From assembly GCF_030413175.1 (NCBI RefSeq), contig NZ_CP129212.1, positions 4,402,001-4,466,000 of the forward strand: a stretch of DNA of 64,000 nt, given 5' to 3'. How positions within the stretch are numbered: position 1 is the first letter of the stretch; each line of letters starts with the position of its first letter. The stretch is from Bradyrhizobium roseum. Its GTDB lineage: Bacteria; Pseudomonadota; Alphaproteobacteria; Rhizobiales; Xanthobacteraceae. A program made the position numbers and the translations under genes. Positions 1 through 7,401 of the stretch are shown in pieces. The notes under the pieces are model-generated. The model had not been told where the DNA came from, searched no databases, and saw nothing but the letters and a program-made list of their open reading frames with translations.

Positions 1-150
1 CCGAACGTCGAAAGCGAGTCCGCCGGTCGCCGAGCGCAGATACGACACGTTGGCCACCGGATCGGTCGCCTCCTCGACCCGATAGCCGACCTGCTGGAGA
101 GCGTCTCGCAGGCTATCGAGCGCGAGTTCGGTGATGGGGTTATCGGACAT
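1..150 (-). CDS. Partial CDS (N-terminal 50 residues), unidentified; possibly YbjN-like
   Basis: An ATG at 148-150 on the minus strand opens a frame running off the left edge. It begins MSDNPITELALDSLRDALQQ and continues with a glycine-tyrosine turn and a stretch ending in GLAFDVR. The pattern of a short helix, then Gly-Tyr, then a small beta hairpin recalls the start of YbjN/type III chaperone-like domains, but 50 residues are too few to assign a family. GGAGTCTCC lies just upstream of the start, and the preceding gene ends 20 bp away, so it is probably the next gene of the same transcription unit. The assignment to YbjN is a guess; the existence of the gene is reasonably likely. Confidence 0.5.
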   Translation of the reverse strand, partial: MSDNPITELALDSLRDALQQVGYRVEEATDPVANVSYLRSATGGLAFDVR

Positions 151-170
151 AGGAGACTCCACTTCGAGAA

Positions 171-1214
171 TTACTTGCGGGAACTGTCGAGCAGGTTCGA
201 CAGCGCGAGTTCGTTGAGGATCGGCGGGTTACGCTTCAGGAGTTCGGCGAGATAGGCCCGGCGCATCGCACCTGCCCTTTCAGCGCGAATCTGCTGCACC
301 AGCTGATCGCGGACTTCGGGAAGCGTGCGGGTGTAGGCGGCCTTGGTGTCAATCAGCTTGAGGATGTGCCAGCCATCGTCGAGGCGGATGGGTTCGGATA
401 CGCTGTTCTTGGCGAGCCCGATCAACAGCGTCTTGATTTCCGGCCGGATCTGGTTTTCGGTAACCCAGCCGAGATCGCCGCCGTCCTTCTCATTGGCAGC
501 GCGCGCGATTGCGGCAAAATCGGCACCCGGGGCTTTCAACTTGCCCGCCACCTCGTCCAGGCTCTTCTTCGCCTTTTCTTCCGTCGCCTTGTCGGCATCC
601 TTCGGCGCGGCGATGAATATCTGCGCGAGCTGGAACTGGCGCGGCATCAGCAGGGCGGCGCGGTTGGCGTCGTAGACTTTTTGCAGGTCGTCCTCGCTCG
701 GAAAGCCGGCCGGCGGCGTCGAGACCGACTGCAGATAGAGTTCGGTCAACGCGTTTTCCCGCACCCGATCGAGCTGCGCCGCGATCGTCGGCTGTTGGTC
801 CCACTTCTTGGCAAGAACCTCCTGCAGCACCAGGCGGTTGGCGAGCAGCATGCGAACCGCCTGGCTGAGCAGCGCGGGATCCTTGGCGAGCGCCGCCTGA
901 TCCTGCGCGCCGAGCGCGCCGACATAAGCACGGAGTTCGTCAGACGAAACGTTGGCGTTGCCGACCCGCGCGATGACGTCATCCGTTTTGGCGGCAGCCA
1001 ACCCCTGCGTCGCGGGCGCCGAAGGCGCTGGCGCTTCGGATCCGGCGGCCTGGGGCGCGGCCCTCTGCTTGGGCGGCGCTGGCGCCGGTGCGACACGTTG
1101 CGGCGCGGGCGGCGGCGTCTGGGCAAAAGCCCCGACCGGCATGACGGCGATCACCGCGGCAAGGGCCGCAATCCGGACCGGCTGGAATGTGCTTGAAACG
1201 ATCGATACGTTCAT
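171..1214 (-). CDS. Periplasmic SurA/PpiC-type peptidyl-prolyl isomerase
   Basis: A 347-residue protein whose ATG (1212-1214) overlaps the stop of the upstream gene by 4 bp (ATGA). Residues 1-31 form a signal peptide ending AFAQ, followed by a Pro/Ala-rich linker to about residue 75. A SurA-like helical chaperone segment follows (DDVIARVGNANVSSDEL at the start), then a parvulin PpiC domain at roughly 185-285, with the family motifs QFQLAQIFIA, DLGWV and DGWHILKLI. Parvulins of this layout catalyse prolyl isomerisation and escort unfolded outer-membrane proteins across the periplasm. Its place at the end of a run of genes for an outer-membrane porin, TpsB and a huge TpsA exoprotein suggests a dedicated periplasmic chaperone for one of them. 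The client is inferred. Confidence 0.85.
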   Translation of the reverse strand: MNVSIVSSTFQPVRIAALAAVIAVMPVGAFAQTPPPAPQRVAPAPAPPKQRAAPQAAGSEAPAPSAPATQGLAAAKTDDVIARVGNANVSSDELRAYVGALGAQDQAALAKDPALLSQAVRMLLANRLVLQEVLAKKWDQQPTIAAQLDRVRENALTELYLQSVSTPPAGFPSEDDLQKVYDANRAALLMPRQFQLAQIFIAAPKDADKATEEKAKKSLDEVAGKLKAPGADFAAIARAANEKDGGDLGWVTENQIRPEIKTLLIGLAKNSVSEPIRLDDGWHILKLIDTKAAYTRTLPEVRDQLVQQIRAERAGAMRRAYLAELLKRNPPILNELALSNLLDSSRK

Positions 1215-1804
1215 GGTGTCGCCTTCTGATCGAGAAGCTTGTCGGTATATTCCTGCAGGAAATTCTGCGCGTTGACGCGGCCCACGCCGATCGTCGGCTC
1301 GCTCGCCATGAAAGCTTCGCCCACCGTGAGGCTGCGATATCGCTTCAGGATTTCGTTGCCGTCCTTGATGAGCTGCGTGTTCTTGGCCAGGCAGCTCTTG
1401 GTGCTCGCCTTGAAGGCAGTTGCCTCGCCCTCGAACTTGGCGCGCTCGGCATCCTTGGTACGCGCCACCGTGGCGGCTTCCTCGTAGGCCGATTTCCATT
1501 TTTCCAGCGTCTCGTCGCGCTCGGTCAGGCGCTGGTTGAACTCGTCGACCGCCTCGCGATTTTGCTTTTCGAGCCGCTTGGTTTCGGCCTTGGCGGCGTC
1601 GATCTGCGCCTTGAGCGCGGCCTTCTCCTTTTCAGCTTCGGCGAGTTTTGCCTGCGAGGCGGTACGCTGGTCTTCCAGCTGGCGCGTCTGCGCGGTAGCG
1701 CTGCGCAGCGCCTCGCGCAGGCGATCGTGCTCGGTGTCGGCGCGGGCCTCGCCGCAGAAGGCCATGGCGAGAAGCAATGCAAAAGTGGTGATTCGTAGCT
1801 GCAT
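1211..1804 (-). CDS. Secreted periplasmic coiled-coil protein, function unknown
   Basis: A 197-residue protein starting MQLRITTFALLLAMAFCGEA, a signal peptide ending EARA. Residues 20 to about 120 are almost entirely charged heptad-like sequence (repeated K/E/Q/A with RLEKQNRE and EKEKAALKAQ), a long coiled coil. The C-terminal 70 residues hold a Lys-Ser-Cys-Leu motif and a segment around VGRVNAQNFLQEY that looks folded. The ORF extends further upstream, but this ATG gives the signal peptide and lies 2 bp after the porin stop. The gene sits between the porin and the SurA-like isomerase and overlaps the latter by 4 bp, so the three are translationally linked. I do not recognise a family; a periplasmic tether or chaperone partner is one possibility. 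Confidence 0.75.
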   Translation of the reverse strand: MQLRITTFALLLAMAFCGEARADTEHDRLREALRSATAQTRQLEDQRTASQAKLAEAEKEKAALKAQIDAAKAETKRLEKQNREAVDEFNQRLTERDETLEKWKSAYEEAATVARTKDAERAKFEGEATAFKASTKSCLAKNTQLIKDGNEILKRYRSLTVGEAFMASEPTIGVGRVNAQNFLQEYTDKLLDQKATP

Positions 1805-1806
1805 GA

Positions 1807-3633
1807 TCAGAACTTCGCGTTCAGGTCGACCTGGAAGACGTCGACGGCATAAGGCAGGCCCGCGATATTGTTGGCGCTCAGGTAGCGCAGGCTGGCCCAC
1901 ACGTTGTCGCTGAGGCCGACATTGCCGCCGATGAAGTAGCCCTGGAGATTGGTGCCGCCCAGACCGAAGTCGGAGTCGACGAACGCGTCGATCGTGGCGT
2001 CCGACTCCAGATACTTGTAGCCGGCGTGGACGTTCCAGTCCCAGAGCCGCTTGATCACCCTGTCACCGACGGTGACGCGGGCCAGCCAGCCCTGGTTGCC
2101 GCCGTTGTGGGGGCCGGCAACTCCCGGAGCGACATCCGGCCCGCGGTTGTTGACCGCGAAGGCGTTCATCAGGCCGCGGTCGAACGCGGAGTTCCAGATA
2201 TACTCGCCGTCGAGCACGATATGAACGGGGTGGAAATGGCCCAAATCGAGCTGCGCACTGGCGACAACCGGGCGATACTGGCTGACCAGACCGAAATACT
2301 GGTAAAGCGGCGGCGCCGGATTGGCGGGATCGACAACGAGGTCGCGCAGGAACCTGTACGTGTTGCCCTTCTGCGAAAAGGATGGCCGCCTGATATCAGT
2401 ATCGCAAATGTCGGCGCTGGTCGGCGCAAAGCAGGGGCTGGAGAGCCGTCCCTGGACGTTGGCGAAGTCGTAATAGGCGACCGCGGCGCGGAAGCTCGAT
2501 TCCGGCGCGAACCGCGAGACGAAGCCGGCCTGACCACCAAACAGCCACTTGTCCTGACTGCCAAATTTCGCATTTGGAATCGCCAGGTTGCTGCCCGCAT
2601 TGGCGTCGGTGTTGAAGATCGAAAACGCGCCGGCGACAGCAAACGGCGTGAACCACTCGTAGAGGTCGTACTTGGCTTGCACCGCGGCGCCGTCGAAGCC
2701 GAGATCCCGGTGCCAAGCCAGATCGGTCGGCGACCAGAACGGATTGTCGAACCGGCCGATCGAGACGTTGAGATTGTCGCCGAACGCCTGGTACTTCAGG
2801 AATCCGCGGTCGAGCCACAAGGCATATTTCGAGAAATTGCCGCCGCTCGCGCCGAGCGTTTGATTGGTCGATACGGGCGAGCTGTTCTCGCCGGTCGCGA
2901 TCCGCAGGCCCGCGCTGAAGCCGCTGTAGATGTCCGCCTCCATGCCGAGCCTGGCGCGAAGCCGAGGCTGATGGCGATCCTGCGTCGTGTTATAGGTCGG
3001 GAAGTTCGTCGAACTCGCCAGATCATAGGGCGAGCCGGTGTTGATGGCGTTGAAGTTGATCGCATCGAGCTGGTTGTTTCCTTCGGGGAAGAAACTGCCC
3101 TGGTAGCGCGCACGCAGATCGCCCGAGAAGCGAATCCGCTGGGCCCACTCCGGATATCTGCCCGGCGACGCCCAGTTTTCCTTGTGCGCCCTCTCCATGA
3201 CCTCCCGTTTAATCTCTTCACGTAACTGCCGTTTGACAACTTCCGGCACATAGGTGACGTGGCGGGTTCCAGGGGGAGTTGCGGCGGCGGTTGCGGCATT
3301 CGCCGCCTTGGCCGCCTCGTCGGCCTTCGTCGCCGCTCCCTTTGCTGCCTCGCGGGCCACAAAGGCCTCGTCATTTGCCTGCCGGATCAGCGCCTCCGCC
3401 TGCGCCTGCTTGAGCACGCCCTGCTCGACCAGCATGTTCACCAGGTTGATCGTGGCGTTCGGCGAAGCCGGCCTGACCTGCGATACCCCTGTTCGCCTGT
3501 CGGATGTCCTTGCCGACGACTGCCCCTCGCCCAAGGCGGTCTGGCCCAGCGCCGGAGCGGCGCAGGTCAGCGCACACAGCGATACGGCGAGCGGCATCAA
3601 GCGCCGGCTTGCGTCTGATTTCTTCTTAAACAT
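1807..3633 (-). CDS. Putative outer-membrane porin with N-terminal coiled coil
   Basis: A 608-residue protein with a signal peptide (cleavage near ALGQ), an alanine-rich stretch at about 55-125 predicted to be helical or coiled coil (QAQAEALIRQAND, then repeated AAKAAN), and a long beta-rich region from about residue 165 (RIRFSGDLRARYQGSFFPEG) to a C-terminal Phe (DLNAKF). Terminal aromatic residues are the BAM recognition signal of beta-barrels. The motif RFSGDLRARYQG and overall layout match the putative porin family Porin_5. It follows the TonB-like gene by 45 bp and precedes the coiled-coil and isomerase genes by 2 bp. It lacks the plug domain of a TonB-dependent receptor, so it is not the missing receptor of the sigma/FecR systems. 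Substrate unknown. Confidence 0.85.
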   Translation of the reverse strand: MFKKKSDASRRLMPLAVSLCALTCAAPALGQTALGEGQSSARTSDRRTGVSQVRPASPNATINLVNMLVEQGVLKQAQAEALIRQANDEAFVAREAAKGAATKADEAAKAANAATAAATPPGTRHVTYVPEVVKRQLREEIKREVMERAHKENWASPGRYPEWAQRIRFSGDLRARYQGSFFPEGNNQLDAINFNAINTGSPYDLASSTNFPTYNTTQDRHQPRLRARLGMEADIYSGFSAGLRIATGENSSPVSTNQTLGASGGNFSKYALWLDRGFLKYQAFGDNLNVSIGRFDNPFWSPTDLAWHRDLGFDGAAVQAKYDLYEWFTPFAVAGAFSIFNTDANAGSNLAIPNAKFGSQDKWLFGGQAGFVSRFAPESSFRAAVAYYDFANVQGRLSSPCFAPTSADICDTDIRRPSFSQKGNTYRFLRDLVVDPANPAPPLYQYFGLVSQYRPVVASAQLDLGHFHPVHIVLDGEYIWNSAFDRGLMNAFAVNNRGPDVAPGVAGPHNGGNQGWLARVTVGDRVIKRLWDWNVHAGYKYLESDATIDAFVDSDFGLGGTNLQGYFIGGNVGLSDNVWASLRYLSANNIAGLPYAVDVFQVDLNAKF

Positions 3634-3678
3634 CGTTCCTCAGTCCTTTAATAGTCGGCGAAATCGTTACGAACCACT

Positions 3679-4443
3679 TCAGCTCGGCCGGCGCGCCGTC
3701 ACGCGCGTCACCACCGGCATCGGCATGTCCCTCGGCGGCGGCTCACGCAGCGTCAGCTTGCCGAGCACCTCGTCGCGGATGATCGCGTCCAGTTCGGCGT
3801 CGCCTGTCGACGGCGAGATCGTCACCCGCGTCACGCGCCCGGTCGCGTCGGCCCACAGCCGCACCTGAATCTGCGTCGCCATGTTCCGCGTCCGCGGATT
3901 GGCGCGGATGGCGGCCGTGGCCTGGTCGGTCACGATCGTGCTGTACCAGCCCCAGCGGCTTCCGCCGCCTCCGCCGCCGCCATAGGGACTGCCGCCCACC
4001 TTGCTGCCGAGATTGAACAGATCAACGGGCCCGACCGCCTTCGCATCAAGCGCCAGCGGCCCCGGAGGCTCATCGTTCTTGGCGTCCTTGACCGGTTCGT
4101 CCTTTGGCTTGTCGACCGGCTTCTCTTCCTTGAAATCCGGCTCGGCCATCTTCGGCTGCTCGATCATCTTCTGCTCGGGCGGCGGCGGTGGTGGCGGCGG
4201 GGGCGGTGGCGGCGGCGGCACGATGTTGACGACGGTGAGCTCACGTACCTGGCGCGGCGGCGGCATGTCGTCATTGCCGACCAGGAAAAACAGCGTGAAG
4301 CCGAACAGCCCAGCGATGACCACCAGCGCTGCAACGTAACGCACCACCGCCCAACGCTCCCTCGCCGGACGTTGCACAGCAGGCGTCGACGCAATTGCAT
4401 CGCGCGCGCCCGGAGCGTCGTGATTGTGCAGCGGCATGTTCAT
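3679..4443 (-). CDS. TonB-like energy transducer with poly-proline spacer
   Basis: A 254-residue protein. The chosen ATG (4441-4443) overlaps the upstream stop (ATGA). After about 30 cytoplasmic residues, one membrane helix spans roughly 33-56, followed by 14 consecutive prolines near residue 75 and a Pro/Lys/Glu spacer (KPVDKPKDEPVKD) as in classical TonB. A Gly-rich hinge (around YGGGGGGGS) leads to a TonB_C domain at about 165-254 with the typical sequence VRLWADATGRVTRVTISPS and a paired GDAELD. TonB proteins transmit the ExbB/ExbD proton motive force to outer-membrane partners. ExbD and ExbB are encoded immediately upstream in the same unit, one gene away, so a complete energising complex is present. 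Its outer-membrane client is not obvious because no TonB-dependent receptor is encoded in the window. Confidence 0.88.
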   Translation of the reverse strand: MNMPLHNHDAPGARDAIASTPAVQRPARERWAVVRYVAALVVIAGLFGFTLFFLVGNDDMPPPRQVRELTVVNIVPPPPPPPPPPPPPPEQKMIEQPKMAEPDFKEEKPVDKPKDEPVKDAKNDEPPGPLALDAKAVGPVDLFNLGSKVGGSPYGGGGGGGSRWGWYSTIVTDQATAAIRANPRTRNMATQIQVRLWADATGRVTRVTISPSTGDAELDAIIRDEVLGKLTLREPPPRDMPMPVVTRVTARRPS

Positions 4444-4976
4444 GACGCAACGTCCAACGTCACCGGCTCGGCCAGCCGTTCGGCGACGTACTGCACGACG
4501 AACTGAACGACAGTGTCGAAATCCGTCGTTTCCACGGTAACCTTGGTCTCCGGTTGCGCCTCGATGGAAACGCAATACATGTTTCGATCAGCCAGGAACT
4601 CGACATGAGCGGCGCGGTCGATCGATAGCCGCGACCCCGGGCAACGTGAGATGCGCAGCAGCAGCGGATCGTGATCGAGCCCGACGCTTCCGATGCGGCT
4701 CTGCAGTTGATCCGCAAGCTTGACCAGCAGCGCCTCGCCGCGAAGCGGGAACGGCAACAGCACGCCGCCATGTTCCTCACGGCCTCGCCTGTCATCCTGC
4801 AACGCGACGGGGTGCGCGCCCCCGGTCGCCGCAGTTCGCTTCAGCGTCGAACGCTCACGGCGTTCACCGAAGTCCTGCTCGATCGGCGACGGCGCACCGC
4901 GAAGCCGGGACCATAACGTCCTGATAATCCTTGTGGCGACGCGCATGTCCATGGCGGAACCCATTCGATCCGTCAC
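4440..4976 (-). CDS. Hypothetical protein between exbD and tonB
   Basis: A 178-residue frame with a GTG start that overlaps the exbD stop (GTGA) and a stop that overlaps the tonB start (ATGA), so it is locked into the operon on both sides. No signal peptide or membrane helix is visible. The N-terminal 60 residues are Arg-rich and probably disordered. The C-terminal 110 residues alternate beta and helix (PLLLRISRCPGSRLSI, then VEFLADRNMYCVSIEA, then a final amphipathic helix FVVQYVAERLAE). I do not recognise the family. The tight coupling argues for a cytoplasmic partner of the ExbBD-TonB complex. A few in-frame alternatives for the start exist at the ATGs just downstream. Confidence 0.6.
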   Translation of the reverse strand: MTDRMGSAMDMRVATRIIRTLWSRLRGAPSPIEQDFGERRERSTLKRTAATGGAHPVALQDDRRGREEHGGVLLPFPLRGEALLVKLADQLQSRIGSVGLDHDPLLLRISRCPGSRLSIDRAAHVEFLADRNMYCVSIEAQPETKVTVETTDFDTVVQFVVQYVAERLAEPVTLDVAS

Positions 4977-5377
4977 TTCACTAGCGGCTTGGTCGCGAGA
5001 CCGACCTGCGACAGGCCGATGCGCCCGAGCAGATCGAGCACATCCATGATGTTCTGGTACTGGGCCTGCGCGTCGCCACGCAGCACCACCGGAAATTCCG
5101 GCGTCAGCGCCTTTTGCTGCACCAGGCGTTGTTCGAGTTCCGGCAACGTCACCGGTATGGTGTCGAGGAAGATCTTGCCGTCATTGGCAACCGTGATCGC
5201 CTTGGTCGTCTGCGTGGCCAGGCTCGGTGCGGCCGTCGCCTTCGGCAGATTGACCTTCTGGCCCTGTACCGTCGCCGTCGTCATGATGATGAAGATCACC
5301 AGCAGCACGTAGGCAAGGTCCAGCATCGGCGTGATGTTGATGTCGTCATACGGCTTGGCGTCGCCCTGAACCTGCAT
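4973..5377 (-). CDS. exbD: ExbD-type biopolymer transport protein
   Basis: A 134-residue protein with the ExbD layout: a short cytoplasmic N-terminus (YDDINITPMLD), a single membrane helix at about residues 20-38 containing the protonatable Asp in PMLDLAYVLLVIF, and a periplasmic domain ending in QYQNIMDVLDLLGRIGL. This is the normal ExbD length. ExbD works with ExbB in the inner membrane to convert the proton gradient into motion of TonB. The gene follows the ExbB fusion gene by 5 bp. The assignment to ExbD rather than TolR rests on the neighbouring TonB-like gene. Confidence 0.93.
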   Translation of the reverse strand: MQVQGDAKPYDDINITPMLDLAYVLLVIFIIMTTATVQGQKVNLPKATAAPSLATQTTKAITVANDGKIFLDTIPVTLPELEQRLVQQKALTPEFPVVLRGDAQAQYQNIMDVLDLLGRIGLSQVGLATKPLVK

Positions 5378-5382
5378 GGGTG

Positions 5383-7401
5383 TTACTCCGCGGCGATGCT
5401 CTGTTCGATCCGATCGGCGGAGTAGAACTCGGCCATCTTCGTCACGAACTCGTCGATGAAGACCTGCATGTCGTTGGTCAGGTCCTTGATGCGGGAGATC
5501 AAGTAGTTGTAGCCAAACAGCGCGGGGATCGCGACGCCGAGGCCAGCAACGGTTGCAACCAGCGCAGCGGCGATGCCGGGCGCGATTGCGTTGACGTTGA
5601 CGTCTCCGCTTGCGGCAATGGCGGCGAACGTGATCATGACGCCGACCACGGTGCCGAGCAGGCCGAGAAAGGGTCCGCCCGAAATCGCGATGGTCAGGAC
5701 GACCATCAATCGGTTCAGCCGCTGGATTTCCTTGACATAGCCGCTGTCAAGGGTGGCGCGGATCGCTGCGATCGACGTTGCCGAGAGGATCGGCAGGCGC
5801 TTGCCGCCGTGGGCGAAACGATGACGGATTTCCGCGGCGCCAAGGTGATAGATGCGATACAGCGACGACGAACGCATGGCCCTGGCATCGGCCGCGGTCA
5901 TGCGGCCGCCGAGACTCGCGATATCCTCGTCCTCGCCGCTGTCGAGCATCGTGAGATCGGACGCGATCTCGCGAAAGCTCTTCATGAAGCGGGCGTTGGC
6001 CGCGGCCTGCTTGTTGAGATAGGAGGCGCGATCGTACATCACGACCCAGCTGACCGCCGCCATGATCATCAGGATGCCGATAACGATCCAGCCGTCGAGT
6101 GTCACCGACTTCAGGATGACGGCGAAGTAACCCGAGAGCCAGCTCGCGGTTTCCTCGTCGACGCTGAAGGCGACGAGCTTGGCCTGGTCCGGCCCCTGCC
6201 CGATCGCCGCGAACCTGATGAAGCCGGCGGGCCGCGCGATTTTTGCAATCTGCAGTTCGTCGATGTCGCCGGCGAAGCCAGCCATCGCGGCGGCAACAGG
6301 AGCCGGCGCCCCCTCCGCAGCCGGGGCTGGCCCCGCAGCATCGGAGAGCGCGCCACCGTCTGCAGCCGGCACCGCCGGGGCTGGAGGCTGCGGGGCCGCA
6401 GACGGCGTCGCGACGGAGGCGATAGCGGTGTCGCCTCCGATCACGCTGGTCGTATTGAGCGCGGGCAGATTGGCCCCGAGCGTCGCATAGGCAGCGCCAT
6501 TGAGGTAGAGTGTGATCTGGCCGCTGTTCGCAACGACGGCGACATAATGCCAGGTACCGGGCGCGACGGGTGCTCCAGCGCCGCTGCGTTGCACTGCCCC
6601 GGCGTTGCTAACCTCGACGAAGGGCGAACCATTGTCCAGCCCGATCACCAGGGCATTGCCACCGTCGCGGCGACTGTACAACGCGGCGTTGGGCTGCAGC
6701 GCGCCCGGCTTGATCCAGGCCGACCACGTCAACGGCGTGCCGTCGCTGAACGCCAGCGACGACGATGCCGGCAGCGTCAGCGCAGCGCGACCGTCGAGCC
6801 GCAGGCCGGTGCCGATCAGCGAGCCGTCCGCCGGCTGACCGACGCTCTGCGCATTGTTGGCCCACACCGACGAATCCAGGGCCGGCGTGCCGCGCTCGTT
6901 AAAATGATAGACCAGTTGCGTGTCGGCATCGTAGGTGCCCTTCGCATCGCCGGTCGCAACCGCTTTCTTGTTGCCGGAGTAGAGCCAGATATCGGCCTTG
7001 GCGCCGGGCTGAACGTTCGGCACCGCGACCCAGACCAGCGCCTCGCCCAGCAGCGAATCGTATTTCTCGATGTGATGTTTCAACGGCGTCTTGTCGTCGG
7101 AGGCGACGAAGCGAAGATCGCTGCCGTCTTCCTTGACCTGAGCGAAACGGAAATTGCCGACATGCAGCCTCACCAGAATCGGCGCGGCGCCGATCGGATC
7201 GGTGATGTTGGCGCCGGACGCGCTGGCGTCGATCGTGATCTTCTTGCGCAGCTGCCACTCGTCGTTCCACCAGGCCGCAGCGGGCGACGGAAATATCGCG
7301 ACCGCCGTCGCGAGCCCGAGCAACAGCCCCGTCAGAATACGCCCGCTCTTGCGCCGAAACGCAGATCGGCCCGCGCCAATATTATCCCATCGCCCAATCA
7401 T
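5383..7401 (-). CDS. DUF2341-LamG-ExbB fusion (MotA/TolQ/ExbB proton channel)
   Basis: A 672-residue protein, far longer than the roughly 240 residues of classical ExbB. Residues 20-43 are a signal peptide ending PAAA, followed by the DUF2341 start WWNDEWQLRKKI and a module to about 165. A LamG/concanavalin-like domain (ALDSSVWANNAQSVG, then PLTWSAWIKPG, then GTWHYVAVV and NGAAYATLG) covers about 165-400, interrupted by an Ala/Pro-rich insertion at about 328-374. The ExbB core occupies 430-655, with membrane helices near 436-455, 563-590 and 604-632 and the signature GGPFLGLLGTVVGVM. The large N-terminal part would therefore lie in the periplasm as a carbohydrate- or ligand-binding head on the proton channel. 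The start overlaps the tpsB stop by 1 bp (TGATG). Function of the head is inferred. Confidence 0.92.
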   Translation of the reverse strand: MIGRWDNIGAGRSAFRRKSGRILTGLLLGLATAVAIFPSPAAAWWNDEWQLRKKITIDASASGANITDPIGAAPILVRLHVGNFRFAQVKEDGSDLRFVASDDKTPLKHHIEKYDSLLGEALVWVAVPNVQPGAKADIWLYSGNKKAVATGDAKGTYDADTQLVYHFNERGTPALDSSVWANNAQSVGQPADGSLIGTGLRLDGRAALTLPASSSLAFSDGTPLTWSAWIKPGALQPNAALYSRRDGGNALVIGLDNGSPFVEVSNAGAVQRSGAGAPVAPGTWHYVAVVANSGQITLYLNGAAYATLGANLPALNTTSVIGGDTAIASVATPSAAPQPPAPAVPAADGGALSDAAGPAPAAEGAPAPVAAAMAGFAGDIDELQIAKIARPAGFIRFAAIGQGPDQAKLVAFSVDEETASWLSGYFAVILKSVTLDGWIVIGILMIMAAVSWVVMYDRASYLNKQAAANARFMKSFREIASDLTMLDSGEDEDIASLGGRMTAADARAMRSSSLYRIYHLGAAEIRHRFAHGGKRLPILSATSIAAIRATLDSGYVKEIQRLNRLMVVLTIAISGGPFLGLLGTVVGVMITFAAIAASGDVNVNAIAPGIAAALVATVAGLGVAIPALFGYNYLISRIKDLTNDMQVFIDEFVTKMAEFYSADRIEQSIAAE

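Noticed and set aside
1807..3633. Porin considered as the missing TonB-dependent receptor
   Set aside because: It has no plug domain or TonB box, and its N-terminal part is a coiled coil. It matches putative porins instead.
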